A stretch of 5,151 nt of DNA. It comes from an uncultured Eubacterium sp. (GTDB lineage: Bacteria > Bacillota > Clostridia > Lachnospirales > Lachnospiraceae). The DNA lies in the NCBI GenBank assembly GCA_946412445.1, contig CAMKHH010000124.1:1-5151 (forward strand). The letters are read 5' to 3'. Positions 1 to 5,151 of this stretch are shown here, in pieces. Below the pieces are notes generated by a model. That model was not told the DNA's origin, ran no database searches, and saw nothing but the letters and a program-made list of their open reading frames with translations. Numbering within the stretch: the first letter of the stretch is position 1; each line of letters starts with the position of its first letter. The translations under genes were made by a program, and so were the position numbers.

Positions 1-846
1 CATAAGGGACTGTCCTGATGTAAAAAGCCCCATCGCAGCAGATTGTTCTGTAGTTCCAAGGAAACCGTCATTCCATACTTTATGCTCTGCCAAATCCGCT
101 AAAGCCTGCATAGCTTGTACACTTGTATCGTCTGTAAATTTTGCTTCACCTTTCAAAATCTGAGTTGTGTACCCAACACCATCTCCATTGGTCAATTGCC
201 CAAGGGTAAGCATATACCATACCGGCCAGTTATAAAGGTTTCCACCTTCAAAGCTAATCGCATAGTATCCCTCTTCTCGTGCAGCCTTACTCACTTCATA
301 GAGCTCTTCAAATGTTGTAGGAACTTCAAGCCCTAATTTTTCAAATAATGCAGAATTATAATAAAGTCCCATAGATGTAAAGAAAGCGCCATAAGGAATT
401 GCGTAGATATCGTCACCCCATTTGGCAGCATCGCAAGCCCCCTCAACCAACAGACTTTCGTCAATATCCATGTAATCATTTAATGGAAAAACAGCATCTG
501 TGTCATGCAAATATCGTATGTCCTGGATATTTATGCCCATCATATCAAGCTCTGACCCGCTGGAAACAAGTGTTGTATACTGTTTTTTAAAATCTGCAGC
601 AGTTGTAAATTGAACCTCTATTTTGCAGTTATGTTCCTTTTCAAAATCCGCCCACTGCTCTGCCATTTCATTCTCATCAAGTGTTTCACTTACTGCAAAA
701 AACACAAGCTTAGTAGGCTCATCTGTGTTATTTTCATCTCCTCCCGTAGAACCTTCTGTTACAGAAGATGGGTTATTTCCCGCACAGCCTGCAATCCCCA
801 CAACAGACATCGCCAATACCAGAAAAAATGTTAGTGCTCTTTTCAT
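1..846 (-). CDS. ABC transporter extracellular solute-binding lipoprotein (family 1, probable sugar), 3' end cut by window edge
   Basis: The frame is open without a stop from the ATG at 846-844 to the left edge, giving 282 codons; related proteins usually have about 410-450 residues, so the C-terminal third is missing. The N-terminus is a lipoprotein signal peptide: MKR, a hydrophobic stretch at residues 4-19, and lipobox IAGC with the lipidated Cys at residue 21. A Ser/Thr/Gly/Asp/Glu-rich linker (about 22-45) follows. The mature domain starts near TKLVFFAVS (45-53) and includes FPLNDYM (120-126), IYAIPYGAFF (147-156) and LYYNSALFEKLGLEVPTTFEEL (begins 161), typical of family 1 sugar-binding proteins such as MalE and UgpB relatives. 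The protein should be anchored outside the membrane and deliver a carbohydrate to an ABC importer, whose permeases would be expected past the left edge. AGGAGGT at 862-856, 9 bases upstream, fixes the start. The ligand cannot be read from sequence. It lies downstream of, and co-directional with, the ROK regulator gene. Confidence 0.9.
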   Translation of the reverse strand, partial: MKRALTFFLVLAMSVVGIAGCAGNNPSSVTEGSTGGDENNTDEPTKLVFFAVSETLDENEMAEQWADFEKEHNCKIEVQFTTAADFKKQYTTLVSSGSELDMMGINIQDIRYLHDTDAVFPLNDYMDIDESLLVEGACDAAKWGDDIYAIPYGAFFTSMGLYYNSALFEKLGLEVPTTFEELYEVSKAAREEGYYAISFEGGNLYNWPVWYMLTLGQLTNGDGVGYTTQILKGEAKFTDDTSVQAMQALADLAEHKVWNDGFLGTTEQSAAMGLFTSGQSLM

Positions 847-855
847 TGTTGTTTT

Positions 856-863
856 ACCTCCTC
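856..863 (-). promoter_or_regulatory. Ribosome binding site of the solute-binding protein gene
   Basis: GAGGAGGT on the minus strand lies 9 bases before the ATG at 846-844. It is a near-perfect match to the anti-Shine-Dalgarno sequence and decides the start of the lipoprotein. The signal peptide begins immediately at that ATG. Confidence 0.85.
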
Positions 864-874
864 ATAGTGGTTAT

Positions 875-895
875 AAAGTGTAGTTTTAACACTTT
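875..895. promoter_or_regulatory. Inverted repeat, candidate operator upstream of the solute-binding protein gene
   Basis: The sequence contains AAAGTGT (875-881) and its exact reverse complement ACACTTT (889-895), separated by 7 bases. It lies 29 bases before the solute-binding protein start and about 12-32 bases downstream of the start point predicted from the -10 box at 914-919. The arms and spacing would suit a dimeric repressor. It could instead form a weak AT-rich hairpin in the 5' leader. It does not match the palindrome found at the ROK and transketolase promoters, so the binding protein is unknown. Confidence 0.4.
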
Positions 896-913
896 TATTT
901 ATTTAAAAGGTAC

Positions 914-919
914 ATTATA
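914..919 (-). promoter_or_regulatory. Possible -10 box of the solute-binding protein promoter
   Basis: A perfect TATAAT reads on the minus strand in the 112-bp gap between the ROK gene and the lipoprotein gene, giving a predicted leader of about 60 bases. No good -35 hexamer lies 16-18 bases upstream (the best candidates resemble GGCATT), so this promoter may be weak, activator-dependent or fortuitous in AT-rich DNA. Read-through from the ROK gene is possible because I see no terminator between the two genes. Confidence 0.4.
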
Positions 920-958
920 TATTCTTTAGAAAACATAATGCCTCCTTTTTCAGATTAT

Positions 959-2194
959 TCATCGGATACTATCCTCTAATATAGCTTTAATCCTTTCAAA
1001 AATTGTCTTATCGTTAACAAATTTTTCAATAACAAAGTAATTTCCACCAAGCAGTGTGGAATCTATATTAAGATTTGATAACTGTATTGTCAGGCAATTG
1101 TACAGCTCTGGGTATATCATCTTCCGAACCGATTCCTTTACTTTGTTTAGAAAACGATCATCCCCAGGATAATCTGTTCCTATTACAATACGATTAGGAT
1201 TGATGAAAAAAATTGCATTTACAAGACCATAAGCAAGCTTCCATGCCAGATTGTCAAAAGCACATATGGCAAGTGGATCTTCCTCATAATATGCTTTTTT
1301 TATTTCACAATAACTGCTTTTTTCGGAGAGTACAGAGTCCGGGAATTCATATAGTCTTTCCAGAACATATTGTTTAATGTTCTCTGTGGATGCATATGTT
1401 TCCAACGTTCCGCGATTACTGTATCCTCCCAATGGACCGTTAAAATTGATGCCCATCTGGCCTATCTCTCCCGCAACGCCAAATCCCCCATGAAGAATTT
1501 TCCCATCAACTATGATACCTGCCCCGATTCCAATCCCGATGGACTGAATTCCAAGAAGACAACTTTCTTTGGAGCGTATCGTATTATCAAGATTTTTCCA
1601 TTCAGCGAATGCAGACAGCTTTGCATCATGTTCGGTAAAAATAGGGAAAGGATACCTCTCTTCAAATTCTTTTTGAAAATCAATTTTTCTAAGATTTTCA
1701 AATCCTGTCACAAGTGCAACATTATGTTCTCCACGTATATATGGACCAGGAATTCCGATGCACATCCCAAGCACTTCAAATATATTGTGTCTTGCCAGCA
1801 GCATATCAATCGTTTCATATACCCTCTGACTATTTACATGGATATCCTCACTTACAGAAATACGACATGTTTCTTCATCAATGAGATTCCTGCGAAGGTC
1901 ATACATCTGAACTGTAAAAAAGGAACGGGTTATACGGGCTGAAAGAATCTTCACCTTCGGAACGTCCAGAATCAGACCCTCTGTTTTTCGTGTGCCTTTT
2001 GCTGTTTCTACATCGCTTTCCCTAATAATTCCCACATCCAGAAATTCATTGATAATATTTGTGATGGTTGCTTTTCTGAGTCCGGTCATATATGCAAGCT
2101 CACTTCTTGAAAGCATCTCACTATCTGCCAGAATTCCAAAGACCAGCGAACGATTAGCACGTTGCATGCCATCATGATTAAGGCCTTTTTGCAT
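959..2194 (-). CDS. ROK-family transcriptional regulator (NagC/XylR type), zinc motif lost
   Basis: This is a complete 411-residue protein, the usual length for ROK repressors. The start is fixed by GGAGGA six bases upstream. Residues 15-60 form a winged helix-turn-helix: SRSELAYMTGLRKATITNII is the helix pair, and GTRKTEGLIL (67-76) the wing region. The ROK sugar-binding/kinase-like fold follows: GIPGP (147-151), EHDA (188-191) with the conserved Asp190, and the glycine-rich ROK signature IGIGIGAGIIVDGKILHGG (219-237) running into GEIG (242-245). The DxGxT ATP motif of ROK kinases is not seen near residues 84-100, where SARITRSFF stands instead, so a regulator is much more likely than a sugar kinase. 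Family members are cytoplasmic repressors released by a sugar or sugar phosphate. The zinc ligands of Mlc/NagC (His, then Cys at +10, +12, +17) are replaced by Gln246, Gly256, Tyr258 and Thr263. Neighbours are a sugar-binding lipoprotein downstream and a divergent transketolase. The effector is unknown; XylR-like action is a guess from context. Confidence 0.93.
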   Translation of the reverse strand: MQKGLNHDGMQRANRSLVFGILADSEMLSRSELAYMTGLRKATITNIINEFLDVGIIRESDVETAKGTRKTEGLILDVPKVKILSARITRSFFTVQMYDLRRNLIDEETCRISVSEDIHVNSQRVYETIDMLLARHNIFEVLGMCIGIPGPYIRGEHNVALVTGFENLRKIDFQKEFEERYPFPIFTEHDAKLSAFAEWKNLDNTIRSKESCLLGIQSIGIGIGAGIIVDGKILHGGFGVAGEIGQMGINFNGPLGGYSNRGTLETYASTENIKQYVLERLYEFPDSVLSEKSSYCEIKKAYYEEDPLAICAFDNLAWKLAYGLVNAIFFINPNRIVIGTDYPGDDRFLNKVKESVRKMIYPELYNCLTIQLSNLNIDSTLLGGNYFVIEKFVNDKTIFERIKAILEDSIR

Positions 2195-2200
2195 TTTTGT

Positions 2201-2206
2201 TCCTCC
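2201..2206 (-). promoter_or_regulatory. Ribosome binding site of the ROK regulator gene
   Basis: GGAGGA on the minus strand lies six bases before the ATG at 2194-2192. It selects this Met over the in-frame Met at residue 10, which lacks a comparable site. Confidence 0.85.
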
Positions 2207-2208
2207 GT

Positions 2209-2227
2209 TAGTTTATTTAATTAACTA
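2209..2227. promoter_or_regulatory. Imperfect 19-bp palindrome, candidate ROK autoregulatory operator
   Basis: TAGTTTATTTAATTAACTA is an odd-centred palindrome (centre 2218) with 8 of 9 arm pairs complementary on each side except the pair 2214/2222. It lies directly upstream of the ROK ribosome binding site and about 16-34 bases downstream of the predicted start point, a position where a bound repressor could block transcription. AT-rich palindromes with TAGTT/AACTA-like ends resemble known operators of ROK repressors such as Bacillus XylR. Its 13-bp core is nearly identical to the palindrome at 2328-2340. The assignment to this regulator is inference. Confidence 0.5.
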
Positions 2228-2249
2228 TATTTTTTATTATCTTGTACGA

Positions 2250-2279
2250 ATTATACAATATATCTATTATTTTTGTCAA
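2250..2279 (-). promoter_or_regulatory. Consensus sigma-A promoter of the ROK regulator gene
   Basis: On the minus strand TTGACA (2279-2274) and TATAAT (2255-2250) are both perfect consensus hexamers, separated by 18 bases. Transcription would start near 2243, giving a leader of about 48 bases before the ATG at 2194. Such a strong match for a repressor gene is compatible with tight negative autoregulation. Confidence 0.75.
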
Positions 2280-2317
2280 TACTTTTATCATTATTAATAT
2301 TTATATTTTTTATTTTA

Positions 2318-2328
2318 TGTTATATAAT
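2318..2328 (+). promoter_or_regulatory. Probable -10 region of the transketolase promoter
   Basis: TATAAT occurs at 2323-2328. Overlapping it, TGTTATATA (2318-2326) reads as an extended -10 element. No recognisable TTGACA-like -35 lies 16-18 bases upstream; the DNA there is nearly pure A/T, which may act as an UP-like element. Transcription would begin near 2335, inside the palindrome at 2328-2340, leaving a leader of about 50 bases. In such AT-rich DNA the exact hexamer is uncertain. Confidence 0.5.
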
Positions 2329-2340
2329 TCATTTAATGAA
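2328..2340. promoter_or_regulatory. Perfect 13-bp palindrome at the transketolase start region, candidate operator
   Basis: TTCATTTAATGAA has six perfectly paired bases either side of the central T at 2334. It abuts the -10 box and covers the predicted transcription start, a classic repressor position. It differs from the core of the palindrome at 2209-2227 (TTTATTTAATTAA) only at its third and eleventh bases, which change together and preserve the symmetry. This suggests the same regulator, plausibly the ROK protein, binds both. Confidence 0.45.
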
Positions 2341-2370
2341 CCGTTAATGGAATTTATATTTTAAGATTAT

Positions 2371-2377
2371 AAGGAGG
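2371..2377 (+). promoter_or_regulatory. Ribosome binding site of the transketolase gene
   Basis: AAGGAGG lies seven bases before the ATG at 2385, an optimal arrangement that fixes the start. The resulting N-terminus aligns with other transketolases (first conserved His at residue 27). Confidence 0.9.
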
Positions 2378-2384
2378 ACTCAAA

Positions 2385-4382
2385 ATGGACAATCTAGACA
2401 CCGCCTGCGTAAATACCCTAAGAATACTGTCAGCCGAAGCAGTAGAAAAAGCATCATCAGGCCACCCCGGGCTTCCCCTGGGTGCAGCCCCCATTGCTTA
2501 TTCCCTGTGGGCAAAACACATGAAACATAATCCCAAAGACCCCTCTTGGCCAAATCGCGACAGGTTTATACTATCAGCCGGTCATGGTTCTGCCCTGCTA
2601 TACTCCATGCTTTATCTATTTGGCTATGGTCTTTCCATGGATGACTTAAAAAATTTCAGGCAATTTGGCAGCAAAACCCCCGGGCACCCGGAATTTGGAC
2701 ATACTCCCGGAGTTGAGATAACCACCGGTCCGTTGGGGCAGGGCGTAGCCAATGGAGTGGGAATGGCAATAGCTGAAGAATTCCAGGCGTCCAGATTCAA
2801 TCGTGATGGATTTAACATTATAGATCACTGCACCTATGTTCTCTGTGGTGATGGTTGTCTGATGGAAGGTGTTTCTTCAGAAGCCGCTTCTCTGGCCGGA
2901 ACGTTAAAGCTTGGCAGACTAATACTTCTCTATGACAGCAACAATATCACGATTGAAGGAAAAACTGATCTTGCATTTACAGAAGATGTTGCAAAACGCT
3001 TTGAAGCCTACGGCTGGCAGGTTCTAAAAGTGGCAGACGGTAATTCTCTGGAAAATATAGACACAGCCATAAGCAAAGCAAAGGCAGAAACAAATGCACC
3101 TTCATTAGTTATTATCAGCACTCAAATAGGATTTGGTTCTCCAAAGGCCGGAAATCCTTCTGTTCATGGTGAACCTCTTGGGGAAGAGTCCCTGAATAAG
3201 ACAAAAGAATTCTTCGGTATACGGAAAGAAGACTGTTTCAAAGTACCTGATGAAGTAGCGGCATATATAAACGACATGATTCTTAAAGGGATTAAGGCAG
3301 AAGAAGACTGGAAAGCTCTGTTCCAAAGATATGCTGTGCATTATCCTGAACTGGCAAAGGAATGGGCATTAGGACAGCAGAGCAGTTGCCCACAACTGCT
3401 GGATGATGAAAGCTTCTGGACCTTCGATACGAAGCCTGTTGCCACCAGGGCTGTTTCAGGCAATATCCTCAATTATCTTGCAAAGAGGATTCCAAATCTC
3501 ATCGGAGGTTCAGCGGATCTTGCACCTTCAAATAAAACCCGCATGGAGGATATGGGCGATTTTTCCGCTGCTAATCGTAGTGGGAGGAATCTTCATTTTG
3601 GTGTCAGAGAACATGGAATGGGTGCAATAGCAAATGCTCTGGCGGCATATGGAGGTATAAAGATATATTGTGCAACATTTTTTGTGTTTACAGACTATAT
3701 GAAAGCCTCCATGCGGCTGGCCGCATTAATGAAACTTCCTGTAATCTATGTTATGACTCATGACAGTATAGGTGTTGGCCAGGACGGTCCCACCCACCAA
3801 CCCGTGGAACACCTGGCTGCGCTCAGAAGCATACCCAATTTTATCGACTTCCGGCCTGCCGATGCAAATGAAACCGCTGCCGGCTGGTTCACTGCAATTA
3901 GCAGTCCATCTTCACCCATCTGTCTTGTTTTAGCGAGGCAAAACCTGCCTGTACTTGATATTGACGGCAGATCCGCCTTAAAGGGTGCTTACATTCTATT
4001 AGACTCAAAAAACACAGTTCCTCAGGTAATCCTGATAGCCTCCGGCTCGGAGGTTCATATAACACTTGCGGCGGGAAAACAGCTTCAATCGGAAGGAATT
4101 GATATCAGAGTTGTCAGCATGCCTTCCTGGTTCCTGTTTGAAAGGCAATCAGAAGACTACAAAGAAAGCATACTGCCTTCTGCCGCTGTGAATAGGATTG
4201 CAGTGGAGGCCGCTTCTTCATTTGGCTGGCATAAATACGTAGGTCTTAAAGGAGACATCATCTCTGTCAATCGCTTTGGAATATCCGCACCGGCCGAAGA
4301 GATCTTCGAACACTTTGGATTTACAGCAGAAAATGTTGCTTCCAGAGCCCGGGCTATGTTAAAAGCAGAAAATAATAAATAA
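2385..4382 (+). CDS. tkt: Transketolase (EC 2.2.1.1)
   Basis: This is a complete 665-residue protein, matching the roughly 660 residues of E. coli TktA. It is a cytoplasmic, thiamine diphosphate- and Mg-dependent enzyme that moves two-carbon ketol units between xylulose 5-phosphate and ribose 5-phosphate or erythrose 4-phosphate in the non-oxidative pentose phosphate pathway. The PP domain (about 1-325) carries SGHPG (His27), AGHGSALLY (His67), PGHPE (His101), the cofactor motif GDGCLMEG (Asp156, Glu161) with Asn186 and Ile188, and His261. The Pyr domain (about 345-525) carries ATR (Arg355), [10 protein letters not shown] (Ser376), the catalytic Glu409 in REHGMG, and [16 protein letters not shown] (His459, Asp467, His471), with Arg518 in LARQN. 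The C-terminal domain (about 535-665) includes IASGSEV and the late VSMPS. All expected catalytic and phosphate-binding residues are present, so it should be active. It stands alone, with no transaldolase or isomerase adjacent, and is divergent from the ROK regulator. Dihydroxyacetone synthase is unlikely given this match. Confidence 0.97.
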   Translation: MDNLDTACVNTLRILSAEAVEKASSGHPGLPLGAAPIAYSLWAKHMKHNPKDPSWPNRDRFILSAGHGSALLYSMLYLFGYGLSMDDLKNFRQFGSKTPGHPEFGHTPGVEITTGPLGQGVANGVGMAIAEEFQASRFNRDGFNIIDHCTYVLCGDGCLMEGVSSEAASLAGTLKLGRLILLYDSNNITIEGKTDLAFTEDVAKRFEAYGWQVLKVADGNSLENIDTAISKAKAETNAPSLVIISTQIGFGSPKAGNPSVHGEPLGEESLNKTKEFFGIRKEDCFKVPDEVAAYINDMILKGIKAEEDWKALFQRYAVHYPELAKEWALGQQSSCPQLLDDESFWTFDTKPVATRAVSGNILNYLAKRIPNLIGGSADLAPSNKTRMEDMGDFSAANRSGRNLHFGVREHGMGAIANALAAYGGIKIYCATFFVFTDYMKASMRLAALMKLPVIYVMTHDSIGVGQDGPTHQPVEHLAALRSIPNFIDFRPADANETAAGWFTAISSPSSPICLVLARQNLPVLDIDGRSALKGAYILLDSKNTVPQVILIASGSEVHITLAAGKQLQSEGIDIRVVSMPSWFLFERQSEDYKESILPSAAVNRIAVEAASSFGWHKYVGLKGDIISVNRFGISAPAEEIFEHFGFTAENVASRARAMLKAENNK

Positions 4383-4400
4383 CAGGAGAAAATTCAGGGT

Positions 4401-4455
4401 AAAAACATCCCGCGGGAAGATTGCGCTTAATGCAAGCGTTTTCTTCCCGCGGGAT
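4401..4455 (-). terminator. Rho-independent terminator between convergent genes
   Basis: Perfect 14-bp arms lie at 4407-4420 and 4442-4455 (left arm ATCCCGCGGGAAGA). Inside them is a second short stem, CGCTT (4424-4428) with AAGCG (4434-4438), closing a five-base loop. On the minus strand the hairpin is followed by one G and then TTTTT (4405-4401), so it is a good intrinsic terminator for the phosphodiesterase gene, whose stop lies 17 bases upstream of the stem. On the plus strand the hairpin begins 25 bases after the transketolase stop but is followed by ATACATTATG, without a T run. Termination of transketolase there may be weaker. Confidence 0.85.
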
Positions 4456-4471
4456 ATACATTATGATTATT

Positions 4472-5151
4472 TCAATCCCTTCTATCTGCTTTGTCAATCA
4501 TTTTCCTGCATACATCCGGTTTATTCGTAATCATTGCATAGAGTCCCTGTTCTGCCATGGCCTTCATTTGGGCCTCATCATTCACCGTCCAGGGATTTAC
4601 AGCGATTCTCTTTTCTTTGCTGGATTTTATGAAATCCGGTATCTGCAGCATACCAAAATGGGGGTGTATCGCATCCATGCCCAAATCCGCAGCATAGCCA
4701 GGTGCATCCACAAGTATATCGGAAATCAATATTCCTGTCTTTACACGACTTGAAATCTTTTTCAGCCTCAGCAGTGAATAATGATTGAAAGAAGAATAGA
4801 GAATGCGGTCCGTCATTCCAAGCTTCTCCGCCAATGCAATCACCTTTTCCTCGATTCCGGGATAAAAGTTATGAGAGGTCTTCAGTTCTACATTAACAGT
4901 TAAATTCGTAGGCTTAAGCAATTGATACACTTCTTCCAATGTGGGAATTGTTGCCTTTCCATACTCCGGAAAACGCTTGTTTACGTTAAATGTTTTGAGC
5001 TTCTTTAATGTATACTCCGCTACATAGCCCTTATGATTGCTTACCCGGTTGACTGTTTCGTCATGAATCACAACCAACTCCCCGTCCCTGGACAGCGGTA
5101 CATCCAGCTCTACTCCATCTGCGCCTTGTCTGACCGCCAATTCAAAAGCTT
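4472..5151 (-). CDS. Glycerophosphodiester phosphodiesterase (GDPD family), N-terminus cut by window edge
   Basis: The frame ends with TGA at 4474-4472 and stays open to the right edge, so the gene starts outside the window. A TTG at 5140-5138 could be read as a start, but upstream codons continue the family pattern (AFEL before AVRQGADGVELDV), so it is an internal Leu. Counting from that Leu as 1, the GDPD TIM-barrel motifs are VELDV (Glu12 and Asp14, metal ligands), VVIHDETVNRVSN (catalytic His26), NVELK (Glu85, Lys87), SSFNHYSLLRLK (116-127), HPHFGM (159-164), NPWTVND (182-188) and the closing AMITNKPD (202-209). The missing start should hold the first catalytic HR motif. The enzyme hydrolyses glycerophosphodiesters to sn-glycerol 3-phosphate and an alcohol. 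About 225 residues are visible, with the C-terminus directly after the domain. This suits a soluble UgpQ-like enzyme of about 250 residues, though an N-terminal membrane domain outside the window cannot be excluded. It converges on tkt and is unlikely to share its regulation. Confidence 0.92.
   Translation of the reverse strand, partial: AFELAVRQGADGVELDVPLSRDGELVVIHDETVNRVSNHKGYVAEYTLKKLKTFNVNKRFPEYGKATIPTLEEVYQLLKPTNLTVNVELKTSHNFYPGIEEKVIALAEKLGMTDRILYSSFNHYSLLRLKKISSRVKTGILISDILVDAPGYAADLGMDAIHPHFGMLQIPDFIKSSKEKRIAVNPWTVNDEAQMKAMAEQGLYAMITNKPDVCRKMIDKADRRD

Noticed and set aside
115..883. Several plus-strand open frames of 63-86 codons
   Set aside because: They are shadows of the solute-binding protein gene on the other strand, which has a signal peptide, lipobox and ribosome binding site.
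1370..1942. A 190-codon plus-strand open frame within the ROK gene
   Set aside because: It lies wholly antisense to a well-supported ROK gene, has no ribosome binding site or recognisable domain, and its composition reflects the opposite strand.
959..2194. ROK sugar kinase instead of regulator
   Set aside because: An N-terminal winged helix-turn-helix is present, the protein is about 100 residues longer than ROK kinases, and the ATP-binding DxGxT motif is not seen.
2242..2258. TTGTA-N7-TACAA dyad overlapping the ROK -10 box
   Set aside because: Only the outer five bases pair, most inner positions mismatch, and short dyads are frequent in DNA this AT-rich; the -10 box itself creates one arm.
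2242..2270. Alternative plus-strand promoter TTGTAC-N17-TATTAT
   Set aside because: Spacing is right but both hexamers are imperfect and it overlaps the far better minus-strand promoter; the -10 region at 2318-2328 is a better candidate for tkt.
5138..5140. TTG as the start of the phosphodiesterase
   Set aside because: The codons upstream to the window edge continue the conserved GDPD pattern (AFEL before AVRQGADG), and the first catalytic HR motif must lie further upstream, so the TTG is an internal Leu.

Overview
The window looks like chromosomal DNA of a low-to-moderate GC Gram-positive, most likely a clostridial (Lachnospiraceae-like) Firmicute. The reasons are AGGAGG-type ribosome binding sites at every visible start, very AT-rich intergenic DNA, a lipobox-bearing sugar-binding lipoprotein, and protein sequences of Firmicute character. 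The taxonomic call is inference; no rRNA or marker gene is present.

Layout from left to right: (1) positions 1-846, minus strand, the N-terminal 282 codons of an ABC-transporter extracellular solute-binding lipoprotein (family 1 type, probably sugar); its C-terminus lies beyond the left edge. (2) 847-958, a 112-bp gap with a possible promoter and a perfect 7-bp-arm inverted repeat. (3) 959-2194, minus strand, a complete ROK-family transcriptional repressor whose four usual zinc ligands are all replaced. (4) 2195-2384, a divergent AT-rich promoter region with a consensus sigma-A promoter for the ROK gene, a probable promoter for the plus-strand gene, and two related palindromes, one beside each promoter. 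(5) 2385-4382, plus strand, a complete transketolase. (6) 4383-4471, a convergent intergenic region with a strong hairpin whose T-tract serves the minus strand. (7) 4472-5151, minus strand, a glycerophosphodiester phosphodiesterase lacking its N-terminus at the right edge.

Working model (inference): the ROK protein senses a sugar or sugar phosphate and controls the solute-binding protein (probably followed by permease genes to the left), its own gene, and possibly the divergent transketolase. This would couple uptake of a carbohydrate, plausibly pentose-yielding, to the non-oxidative pentose phosphate pathway. The phosphodiesterase is probably a separate unit. I see no mobile element, CRISPR array, tRNA or rRNA, and no clear evidence of a wholly new system. 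The most distinctive points are the zinc-less ROK regulator and the palindrome shared by the two divergent promoters.
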